The position numbers were made by a program, and so were the translations under genes. Of a stretch of DNA of 30,236 nucleotides, positions 17,456-23,723 are shown in pieces (position 1 is the first letter of the stretch; every line of letters starts with the position of its first letter). The notes under the pieces are model-generated. The model searched no databases. It was not told where the DNA came from and saw only the letters and a list, made by a program, of their open reading frames with translations. Source of the stretch: Micavibrio sp. (GTDB lineage: Bacteria > Pseudomonadota > Alphaproteobacteria > Micavibrionales > Micavibrionaceae); contig JAPJRC010000025.1 of assembly GCA_030824805.1 (NCBI GenBank), positions 1 to 30,236 of the forward strand, given 5' to 3'.

Positions 17456-17732
17456 TTGCTGAAATCCTTGAAAAATCCGCATTTTCTCCCCAACTTATCC
17501 ACAGGTAAATGCTTCCATTCTCTTGGCGGTTCGGGAGTCATATGAAACAATCCTGATGTGTGAATCAATTGAGTCTCTTAGCTCGGTTTTTTCGCGCACC
17601 ATCTTGGGGACGCTGCCGCTTTTTACCGCTGAATACCCGCCGTTTTTGCCGCGCTTACGAATTTTCACGATTCCGTTCCGGCACGAACAACCATAGACTC
17701 GCAAAACAGGCCTTACAGAACAGAGGTTTCAC
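17456..17732 (+). promoter_or_regulatory. ftsZ upstream control region with DnaA box and GANTC cluster
   Basis: No gene is seen in this stretch. It holds a perfect DnaA box (17495-17503) and five GANTC sites (17535, 17562, 17571, 17669, 17696); two more follow in the first codons of ftsZ (17753, 17789). One possible promoter has TTGCCG at 17646-17651, a 17-base spacer and GATTCC at 17669-17674, so one GANTC would coincide with the -10; this assignment is speculative. GAGG near 17722 serves as the ftsZ ribosome binding site. In Caulobacter, ftsZ transcription responds to CcrM methylation at GANTC and to DnaA; the same logic is inferred here. Confidence 0.6.
17495..17503 (+). promoter_or_regulatory. 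Perfect DnaA box upstream of ftsZ
   Basis: TTATCCACA matches the 9-mer consensus TTATNCACA exactly. It sits 229 bases before the ftsZ ATG and downstream of the ftsA terminator. An identical box lies just after ftsZ. Confidence 0.65.
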
Positions 17733-19553
17733 ATGACGATCAATTTTTTAAAGATTCAAGCACCAGAGGTACAAAGATTGTCTCCCAAGATTCACGTATT
17801 CGGTGTTGGCGGCGCGGGCGGTAACGCGGTCAACAACATGATCTCTTCCGGACTGGAAGGGGTAGAGTTCATCGTAGCAAATACGGACGCGCAGGCGCTG
17901 GAAGGCAGCCTTTGCGAAAACCGTATCCAGCTTGGCACGCATGTAACAGGCGGCCTCGGCGCCGGTGCGAAGCCTGAGATGGGCGAGAAAGCGGCGGAAG
18001 AATCCATCGAAGAGCTGATGGAATATCTGCAAGGTTCCAACATGGTGTTCATCACCGCCGGTATGGGCGGCGGCACAGGCACGGGCGCAGCGCCGGTTAT
18101 CGCGCGCGCCTGCCGTGATGCGGGCATCCTCACCGTTGGTGTTGTAACGAAGCCTTTCCACTTCGAAGGCACGCACCGTATGCGCCAGGCCGAAGCCGGT
18201 ATCGCGCAGATGCAGGAATATGTCGACACGCTGATCGTTATCCCGAACCAGAATTTGTTCCGTGTTGCCAACGAGCGCACGACGTTTGCCGATGCGTTCC
18301 GCATGGCGGATTCTGTTCTACAATCCGGCGTGCGCGGCGTCACCGACCTGATCACGAAAGAAGGTCTCATCAACCTCGACTTCTCCGACATCCGCTCCGC
18401 GATGCTGGAAATGGGCAAGGCGATGATGGGTACGGGCGAAGCCGAAGGCGAACGCCGCGCTCTGGAAGCCGCCGAAGCCGCGATCAACAACCCGCTGCTC
18501 GACGACATCTCTATGAAGGGCGCCCGCGGCGTTATCATCAACGTAACGGGCGGCGCCGACATGACGCTGTTCGAAGTCGATGAAGCCTGTAACCGCATCC
18601 GCGACGAAGTCGATCCGAACGCCAACATCATCTTCGGTTCCACCTTCGATGACCGCATGGACGGCCGTATGCGCGTATCCGTTGTCGCCACGGGTATCGA
18701 TGCCGACAAAATGGAAAAGCCTGTAACCAGCAGCGGCGGCGTGAAAGTCACCGCGGTGGGAAAGCAGCAGCCTGAGAGCAAGCCCGTTTTTGAACGCGCG
18801 CGTCCTCAGGCAAACGCGATCCAGACAGCAACGGCGCAACAGCGTTCCGGCGCTATCCCGAACCGCCTGGGCATTTCCGCCCCGGCCATTCCGGCTCCGG
18901 CACAACGCGTTGCGTTTGATGAGCCGGAACGCGACATGTTTGAACAGCAGGAATTTGCAGCGGCAACGCCTGTGCAGGCGCCAGTGGAACAACCCGCCGT
19001 GCAGGTCTACGCACAACAGCAGGTTCTTCCGCAGCCAGCACCGATCCAGCAACAATATGTAGCCCCGCAAACGGCGCAAGCCGCAGGTCTGCGTGGCACG
19101 TTGCACGATGGCCACTTTATCCCGCCAAAGCCGATCGTGCCGGAACCGCAGGAACAGATGCCATCCTATGGCATGGGTGGTTTTGCCGCCCAGCATCAGG
19201 CGCAAGGCTACAATCTGCGTCCGCCGGTACCGGGGGCCAGCAGCCAGCAGGCCACCTCCGTTAAAAAGACGCCTTCGCTGTTCGAGCGTATCACGAGCGG
19301 TGTTCGCCATGCGGCCCAACAGGCCCGTCATGTCGAAGAAGCGCCTGTAACGGATGATGCCACCAACTATGGCGGCGGCGTTCAGCAGGCAGCCACAGGC
19401 ACGGGCGGTTTCCATTCGTCTCTGCGTGCAACACCGCGCGCCATGGAAAACCCTGCGCAAGGCCAGTTGAACATCGATGCTCCGGCCGCAAGCCGCGCAA
19501 CGAGCGAAGAAGAGCTGGACATTCCGGCCTTCCTGCGCCGCCAGGCCAACTAA
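17733..19553 (+). CDS. ftsZ: Cell division GTPase FtsZ with long C-terminal linker
   Basis: FtsZ is the tubulin-like GTPase that forms the division ring. The GTPase core spans about residues 15-325: FGVGGAGGNAVNNM, the tubulin signature GGGTGTG at 112-118, and the T7 loop N214-L-D216-F-S-D219 that completes the active site of the neighbouring subunit. A linker of about 260 residues, rich in Gln, Pro and Ala, follows; it contains two more conserved-looking patches (GTLHDGHFIPPKP and TPSLFERITSGVR). The last 14 residues, ELDIPAFLRRQ with flanks, are the conserved peptide that binds FtsA and other partners. At 606 residues it is far longer than E. coli FtsZ (383), as in several alphaproteobacteria. 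AGAGG precedes ATG 17733. Confidence 0.97.
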   Translation: MTINFLKIQAPEVQRLSPKIHVFGVGGAGGNAVNNMISSGLEGVEFIVANTDAQALEGSLCENRIQLGTHVTGGLGAGAKPEMGEKAAEESIEELMEYLQGSNMVFITAGMGGGTGTGAAPVIARACRDAGILTVGVVTKPFHFEGTHRMRQAEAGIAQMQEYVDTLIVIPNQNLFRVANERTTFADAFRMADSVLQSGVRGVTDLITKEGLINLDFSDIRSAMLEMGKAMMGTGEAEGERRALEAAEAAINNPLLDDISMKGARGVIINVTGGADMTLFEVDEACNRIRDEVDPNANIIFGSTFDDRMDGRMRVSVVATGIDADKMEKPVTSSGGVKVTAVGKQQPESKPVFERARPQANAIQTATAQQRSGAIPNRLGISAPAIPAPAQRVAFDEPERDMFEQQEFAAATPVQAPVEQPAVQVYAQQQVLPQPAPIQQQYVAPQTAQAAGLRGTLHDGHFIPPKPIVPEPQEQMPSYGMGGFAAQHQAQGYNLRPPVPGASSQQATSVKKTPSLFERITSGVRHAAQQARHVEEAPVTDDATNYGGGVQQAATGTGGFHSSLRATPRAMENPAQGQLNIDAPAASRATSEEELDIPAFLRRQAN

Positions 19554-19563
19554 GTTTTCGGAG

Positions 19564-19582
19564 GAGGGGATAACTTCCCCTC
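19564..19582 (+). other. Short perfect hairpin directly after ftsZ
   Basis: GAGGGGA (19564-19570) and TCCCCTC (19576-19582) form a 7-bp stem with loop TAACT, starting 10 bases after the ftsZ stop and ending one base before a DnaA box. No T tract follows at once, so it is not a classic terminator; it could stabilise the ftsZ mRNA 3' end or act as a first pausing element. Confidence 0.5.
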
Positions 19583-19591
19583 TTATCCACA
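19583..19591 (+). promoter_or_regulatory. Perfect DnaA box downstream of ftsZ
   Basis: TTATCCACA, identical to and in the same orientation as the box at 17495. It lies 29 bases after the ftsZ stop, between the two hairpins. Confidence 0.6.
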
Positions 19592-19598
19592 CAGCTTG

Positions 19599-19625
19599 TT
19601 TTTTCTGAGTGTCCTCCAGAAAAAA
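19599..19625. repeat. AT-rich inverted repeat in the ftsZ-lpxC gap
   Basis: TTTTTTCTG (19599-19607) and CAGAAAAAA (19617-19625) are perfect inverted repeats around a 9-base loop. It lies between the post-ftsZ hairpin and the main terminator. It may give transcripts a U tract or form a weak extra stem; role unknown. Confidence 0.5.
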
Positions 19626-19635
19626 TATCACTTGA

Positions 19636-19666
19636 GGGAAGCCACTCCACGGCTTCCCCTTTTTTT
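19636..19666 (+). terminator. Intrinsic terminator of ftsZ
   Basis: GGGAAGCC (19636-19643) pairs perfectly with GGCTTCCC (19651-19658) around a 7-base loop, followed by C and seven Ts (19660-19666). This closes the ftsZ transcription unit and isolates it from the lpxC region. Confidence 0.88.
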
Positions 19667-19670
19667 ATGG

Positions 19671-19701
19671 ATTTATAGGAATAAATTCTTATAATGGTAA
19701 A
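19671..19701 (+). promoter_or_regulatory. Putative promoter with palindrome, directly before the 19702 reading frame
   Basis: A perfect -10 box TATAAT lies at 19690-19695, only six bases before ATG 19702, so transcription would start at or next to the start codon. No clear -35 is visible. Just upstream, ATTTAT-AGGA-ATAAAT (19671-19686) is a perfect 6-bp inverted repeat that could be an operator or chance in AT-rich DNA. No Shine-Dalgarno is placed for ATG 19702. Confidence 0.5.
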
Positions 19702-20232
19702 ATGATTTCAAGCGTTGACCAAGCCCGGCCCCGTATCGAAGAATGTAATGTTGGTCAGGATAGGCTCGCGCACGCGCAAAATTTCGCAAACGAACTGAGC
19801 GATTCAAGATTACGGGAAATGGTGCGGGCCCGGCGCGAACGCTGGAGCGCTAGCAAACGCGCGGAAAAAGCACAATTAATCCAATCCACTAAACCGTGGA
19901 AGTGGTCCACCGGGCCGAAAACCGATGCCGGAAAGGCCAAATCCTCATCCAACGCGTGGAAGGGCGGTGACAGGAATCGGGATATGCGGGCCGCTTTGAA
20001 ATTCCATTCGCTAAGCCTTCGCCACATGAATATGGCTGTTACATTGATGCGGTCCGGCTGTGATGTGAGTCGGCCTATCGCCTATGTTGAGGCCGAGGCG
20101 GAAATTGCGGTGCAGAGGATCATGGCCGTTTTGCATGCGGAACTGGCGGTTCTCCGCCGAAAAATCGATATGTTACAGACCGAAACAATGAGTGATTTGA
20201 GGGTGGTTAACACCGCTTCTATATTGAGTGCT
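19702..20232 (+). CDS. Basic STGPKT-motif domain, open in frame with lpxC and lacking its own stop
   Basis: The frame from ATG 19702 runs 177 codons and continues without a stop into LpxC, giving a 485-residue frame in total. The segment is Arg/Lys-rich and soluble. Residues 66-89 contain PWKWSTGPKT, then GKAKSSSNAWKGG, which resembles a motif I recall from small uncharacterised alphaproteobacterial proteins (STGPRT-x-x-GKA-x-x-x-NA). The C-terminal part (about 110-165) looks helical with repeated Ala/Glu/Leu. Nothing in it resembles LpxC. It may be a genuine N-terminal fusion, or a separate gene whose stop was lost: TGA at 20189-20191 lies one frame away, so a single-base indel would end it after about 162 residues. 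Function unknown. Confidence 0.6.
20197..20225 (+). promoter_or_regulatory. Putative lpxC promoter inside the upstream reading frame
   Basis: TTGAGG (20197-20202), a 17-base spacer and TATATT (20220-20225) make a good sigma70-type promoter. The -10 ends seven bases before the LpxC ATG at 20233, so the expected start of transcription is at or within a base or two of that ATG. The spacer holds GGTTAA (20205-20210), the reverse complement of the CtrA half-site TTAACC. Together these suggest a separately controlled, possibly leaderless lpxC mRNA. Confidence 0.55.
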
Positions 20233-21159
20233 ATGCAGCACACGCTGAAAAACACAGTTGAATTAAGCGGTATCGGTCTTCACTCCGGCAAGACCGTCTC
20301 TCTGCGCCTGCGTCCTGCCGCCGCCGATCACGGCATCGTTTTCAAACGCATCGACATGGAAGAGGGGAAGAATATCATCCCCGCCAAGCATGACCGTGTT
20401 GTGGACACCCGCCTTTGCACGCTGATCGCCAATGAGCATGGCGCGCGTGTCGGCACAATCGAACATTTGATGGCCGCCCTGCGTGGTTGCGGCATAGACA
20501 ACGTCCTCGTCGAACTCGACGCCGCCGAAGTGCCGGTGATGGACGGATCGAGCAAGCCTTTTATCGAAGCGATCGATTCCGTCGGCCTGCTGGCGCAATC
20601 CGCGCCGCGCCGCGCGATCAAGATTCTCAAAGAAGTCATCGTCCGTGACGGCGACAAGATGGTCCGCCTTTCTCCTTCGAATGTGCCCGTTTTTGCAGGC
20701 CGCATCGAATTCGCGCACGCCGATATCGGATCGCAGGATTACACGCTGAAATTGGTCAACGGTAACTTCCGCCACGATGTGGCTGACTGCCGAACCTTCG
20801 GCTTCCTGAAAGAGGCGGAGATGCTCCGCGCCGCCGGTCTTGGTCTTGGTGGTTCTCTGGAAAATGCCATCATTCTCGATGACCAGGGTGTTATGAACCC
20901 TGAAGGCTTGCGTTGCTCGGATGAGTTTATCCGCCACAAAATTCTCGATGCCGTCGGCGATCTTTACCTTGCCGGTGGTCCGATCCTCGGTGCGTACGAA
21001 GGTTTCAAGGCCGGTCATGCCCTGAACAACGCCATCCTGCACGCTGTGTTCGCCGATCCGTCCAGCTGGGCGCCCGTCGATATGTATGTCGATATCGCCG
21101 AAACCGAAGCGGCCATCTACACGCCGATGGGCGCGACTTCGCCGGTTTCCGTCCACTAA
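20233..21159 (+). CDS. lpxC: UDP-3-O-acyl-N-acetylglucosamine deacetylase LpxC
   Basis: LpxC is the zinc enzyme for the first committed step of lipid A synthesis. From ATG 20233 the product is 308 residues, near E. coli's 305, and starts in the expected place (MQHTLKNTVELSGIGLHSG). Zinc ligands are present as His78 in GTIEHLMAAL, and His235 and Asp239 in FIRHKILDAVGDL; Glu77 is the catalytic base and His262 in KAGHALNN the active-site histidine. The reading frame is open for another 177 codons upstream, so a longer 19702-21159 product is possible. No good Shine-Dalgarno precedes 20233, but a promoter ends just before it. Placement after ftsZ matches many Gram-negatives. Confidence 0.93.
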   Translation: MQHTLKNTVELSGIGLHSGKTVSLRLRPAAADHGIVFKRIDMEEGKNIIPAKHDRVVDTRLCTLIANEHGARVGTIEHLMAALRGCGIDNVLVELDAAEVPVMDGSSKPFIEAIDSVGLLAQSAPRRAIKILKEVIVRDGDKMVRLSPSNVPVFAGRIEFAHADIGSQDYTLKLVNGNFRHDVADCRTFGFLKEAEMLRAAGLGLGGSLENAIILDDQGVMNPEGLRCSDEFIRHKILDAVGDLYLAGGPILGAYEGFKAGHALNNAILHAVFADPSSWAPVDMYVDIAETEAAIYTPMGATSPVSVH

Positions 21160-21220
21160 GCTTGCGGAAAACCGCCCGTTTCCCCTTTTCACGGCGCTGG
21201 CCTCGGGCTATGAATAGAGC

Positions 21221-22051
21221 ATGCTGAAAAAGACCCTGATCCCCGTATTCTGTGCCGCTTTCCTGCTGGTTCTTCCTGCGTGTTCGTCCGACAAGGATGC
21301 GAAAGACAAGGCGCAGGTCGAAAAGCCCGCCGAAGAATTGTACAACGGTGCACAGACGGCGTTAAAGAACGAAAACTACGAAGAAGCAACGCGCCTGTTC
21401 GAAGAAGTGGAACGCCAGCACCCATATTCCCAATGGGCGACAAAAGCGCAATTGATGGCAGCATATTCCGCATATGAAGGCGACAATTATGACGATGCTA
21501 TTCTGGCGCTGGATCGTTTTATCGAACTGCACCCGGGCTCCGAAGATATCGACTACGCTTACTACCTGAAGGCGCTGTCGTATTACGAGCAAATTTCCGA
21601 TGTGGCGCGCGATCAGGCGATCACGCAGCAGGCGCTCGAAGCGTTCAACACGCTGGTGCAGCGTTTCCCCGATTCCAAATACTCACGTGATGCCAAACTC
21701 AAAATGGATCTGACGCAGGACCACCTTGCCGGAAAGCAGATGGAAATCGGTCGCTATTATTTGAACCGCGGTGAAACCAACGCCGCCATCAACCGTTTCC
21801 GCATCGTTGTGAAAGATTATCAGACAACGACCCACGTTCCGGAAGCTTTGCACCGTCTTGTCGAATGCTATCTCTCGCTCGGTCTGCACACAGAGGCTGA
21901 GCGCGTAGCCGCCGTGCTCGGACACAACTATCCGGGTTCCAGATGGTATGAAGACACATACAAAATCATCGAGCCGTCACGCCGCAAGGAAGTCTTCGAA
22001 GGCCGTTCCTTCACGGACAAGGCGATAGACTCGCTCTTCCGCGCAGATTGA
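21221..22051 (+). CDS. bamD: Outer membrane protein assembly factor BamD (lipoprotein)
   Basis: BamD is the essential lipoprotein partner of BamA in beta-barrel insertion. The 276-residue precursor has a lipoprotein signal ending in the lipobox LPAC, with Cys21 as the acylated residue, then a short charged linker (SSDKDAKDK) and tandem TPR-like helices: AEELYNGAQTALKNENYEEA, VERQHPYSQWATKAQLM, and later SRDAKLKMDLTQDHLAGKQME, which is typical of BamD. ATG 21221 has only a weak AGAG upstream. A TATGAA at 21209-21214 seven bases before the ATG could be a -10 box, but its -35 is poor. It precedes recN by 19 bases. Confidence 0.93.
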   Translation: MLKKTLIPVFCAAFLLVLPACSSDKDAKDKAQVEKPAEELYNGAQTALKNENYEEATRLFEEVERQHPYSQWATKAQLMAAYSAYEGDNYDDAILALDRFIELHPGSEDIDYAYYLKALSYYEQISDVARDQAITQQALEAFNTLVQRFPDSKYSRDAKLKMDLTQDHLAGKQMEIGRYYLNRGETNAAINRFRIVVKDYQTTTHVPEALHRLVECYLSLGLHTEAERVAAVLGHNYPGSRWYEDTYKIIEPSRRKEVFEGRSFTDKAIDSLFRAD

Positions 22052-22070
22052 TGAACGGGGAGGTGACGCT

Positions 22071-23720
22071 ATGCTCGCCGGCCTGACAATCAAGAATGTG
22101 GTGTTGATCGACCATCTTTCCATCCAGTTCGATAAGGGACTTTACGCGCTCACCGGTGAAACCGGCGCGGGCAAGTCTATTCTGCTTGATTCATTGGGGC
22201 TTGCGCTCGGCGCGCGCTCGGAAAGTGGGCTTGTGCGCAAGGGTGAGGAAACCGCGAATGTCAGCGCGGAATTCGACGTTCCCGCATCGCATCCGGCGTT
22301 CGCATTTCTGAAAGATCAGGGGATCGACGCGGACGGCCAGATCATTCTGCGCCGCAGTGTCGCGCAGGACGGAAAATCGCGCGCCTTTATCAATGATCAT
22401 CCGGTGAGCGTCTCGCTGCTCAAACAACTCGGCGAGATGCTCGTTGAAATCCATGGCCAGTTCGACACGCAGACATTGCTCAACCCGCGTGTGCATCGCG
22501 GCCTGCTGGATGAATATGCAGGCGCGGAAAAAGATATCGCGGCATTGCGTTCCACATGGAATGCATGGAAAGAGGCGCGTGATACGCTGGAACAACGCAA
22601 AGCGGATATGGAACGCGCCCGCGCCGAAGAAAGCTATTTGCGCGCGGCACTGGATCAACTGGATGACCTTGCGCCGCAGGTTGGCGAAGAAGAAAAACTA
22701 AGCGGCCTGCGTTCCCGCCTGATGAAGCGTGAGCAATATATCGAAAGCTATGCCACGGCGCAGCGTGCGGCGGAACAGGCTACCGCGCATTTGAACACCG
22801 TCTGGAAATCGCTTGAGAAGGGCGGTGAGGGCGGCAGTGAAACAGCCAAGGCGCTTGATCGTGCCATGGCCGAATTGCAGGAAGTGTCGACAGGTGTCGA
22901 CGCGCTTTTATCGTCTCTGGAAGAAAGCGAATATTCCCTCACCGAAATCGACGACCGGCTTTTTGCCCTGAAGGCACAGGCGCGCAAGCATGCCTGCGCC
23001 ATCGATGAACTTCCGGCAAAGCGCGAAGAAATTTCAACGATGCTGAAAGGCATCGCGGGCGAGGGCGATACACTTGCCGCCCTAGAAAAGTCGGTGGCAA
23101 AGGCGAAGAAGGATTACATCGACAAAGCTGGTGCTTTGTCATCAAAGCGCAACGCGGCGGGTAAGCAACTCGACAAGCTTGTTGCAAAGGAACTCGCGCC
23201 GCTGAAACTTGACAAGGCCCGCTTTGAAACCCAAATCGAAAAAATGGATGAGAATGAATGGGGCGCAGAAGGGATGGACCGTGTGCAGTTCCTCGTTGCG
23301 ACCAATCCGGGTGCGGCCGCGGGGCCTTTGAACAAGATCGCCTCCGGCGGTGAAATGGCACGCTTTATGCTGGCACTCAAAGTTGTTCTCGCTGAAACAG
23401 GCACGGCACAAACATTGGTCTTCGATGAGGTGGATAGCGGTATCGGCGGCGCCACGGCGGATGCCGTGGGCGAACGTCTGGCGCGCCTTTCAAAACAGCG
23501 GCAAATTCTGGTCGTTACGCATTCTCCGCAGGTGGCCGCGCGTTCTGCACATCATGCTATCGTGATGAAAACGGGCAAGACAAATCCTACGACGAAAATA
23601 CTGCCGCTGTCGAATTCCAATGATCGTACCGAGGAAATCGCGCGTATGTTGTCTGGTGCGGAAATAACGAAAGAGGCGCGTGCGCAGGCCGCGAAGCTTC
23701 TTGAAAAGAGCGCAGCGTAA
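22071..23720 (+). CDS. recN: DNA repair ATPase RecN (SMC-like)
   Basis: RecN is an SMC-family ATPase acting in recombinational repair of double-strand breaks. The 549-residue product has the N-terminal Walker A GETGAGKS at residues 29-36, a Q-loop-like region HGQFDTQTLLNP, a central coiled coil (about 150-370) rich in Ala, Glu, Lys and Arg, then the signature region NKIASGGEMARFMLALK and Walker B F451-D-E-V-D-S-G-I-G-G with the D-loop/switch segment VVTHSPQVAA. Length is typical. GGGGAGGTGA gives a strong Shine-Dalgarno before ATG 22071. The bamD-recN-ligA order is common in alphaproteobacteria. Confidence 0.96.
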   Translation: MLAGLTIKNVVLIDHLSIQFDKGLYALTGETGAGKSILLDSLGLALGARSESGLVRKGEETANVSAEFDVPASHPAFAFLKDQGIDADGQIILRRSVAQDGKSRAFINDHPVSVSLLKQLGEMLVEIHGQFDTQTLLNPRVHRGLLDEYAGAEKDIAALRSTWNAWKEARDTLEQRKADMERARAEESYLRAALDQLDDLAPQVGEEEKLSGLRSRLMKREQYIESYATAQRAAEQATAHLNTVWKSLEKGGEGGSETAKALDRAMAELQEVSTGVDALLSSLEESEYSLTEIDDRLFALKAQARKHACAIDELPAKREEISTMLKGIAGEGDTLAALEKSVAKAKKDYIDKAGALSSKRNAAGKQLDKLVAKELAPLKLDKARFETQIEKMDENEWGAEGMDRVQFLVATNPGAAAGPLNKIASGGEMARFMLALKVVLAETGTAQTLVFDEVDSGIGGATADAVGERLARLSKQRQILVVTHSPQVAARSAHHAIVMKTGKTNPTTKILPLSNSNDRTEEIARMLSGAEITKEARAQAAKLLEKSAA

Positions 23721-23723
23721 ACC

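Noticed and set aside
17614..17653. Imperfect direct repeat GCCGCTTTTTACCGC / GCCGTTTTTGCCGC upstream of ftsZ
   Set aside because: Short, imperfect and only two copies; could be chance in a region of alternating GC and T runs.
17495..17704. A 69-codon - strand open frame in the ftsA-ftsZ gap
   Set aside because: No ribosome binding site, no recognisable protein features, and it overlaps the DnaA box and GANTC cluster, which explain the region better.
18318..19631. A 437-codon open frame antisense to ftsZ
   Set aside because: It mirrors ftsZ codon bias, is Arg/Cys-rich and has no coherent domain.
21168..21195. Possible terminator after lpxC (GCGG-AAAA-CCGC, then CCGTTTCCCCTTTT)
   Set aside because: The stem is only four base pairs and the T-rich part is not adjacent, so I would not call it a terminator.
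21186..21220. Third leaderless-type promoter before bamD (TTTTCA-17-TATGAA)
   Set aside because: Both boxes are weak matches and AGAG could serve as a poor SD; not strong enough to claim.
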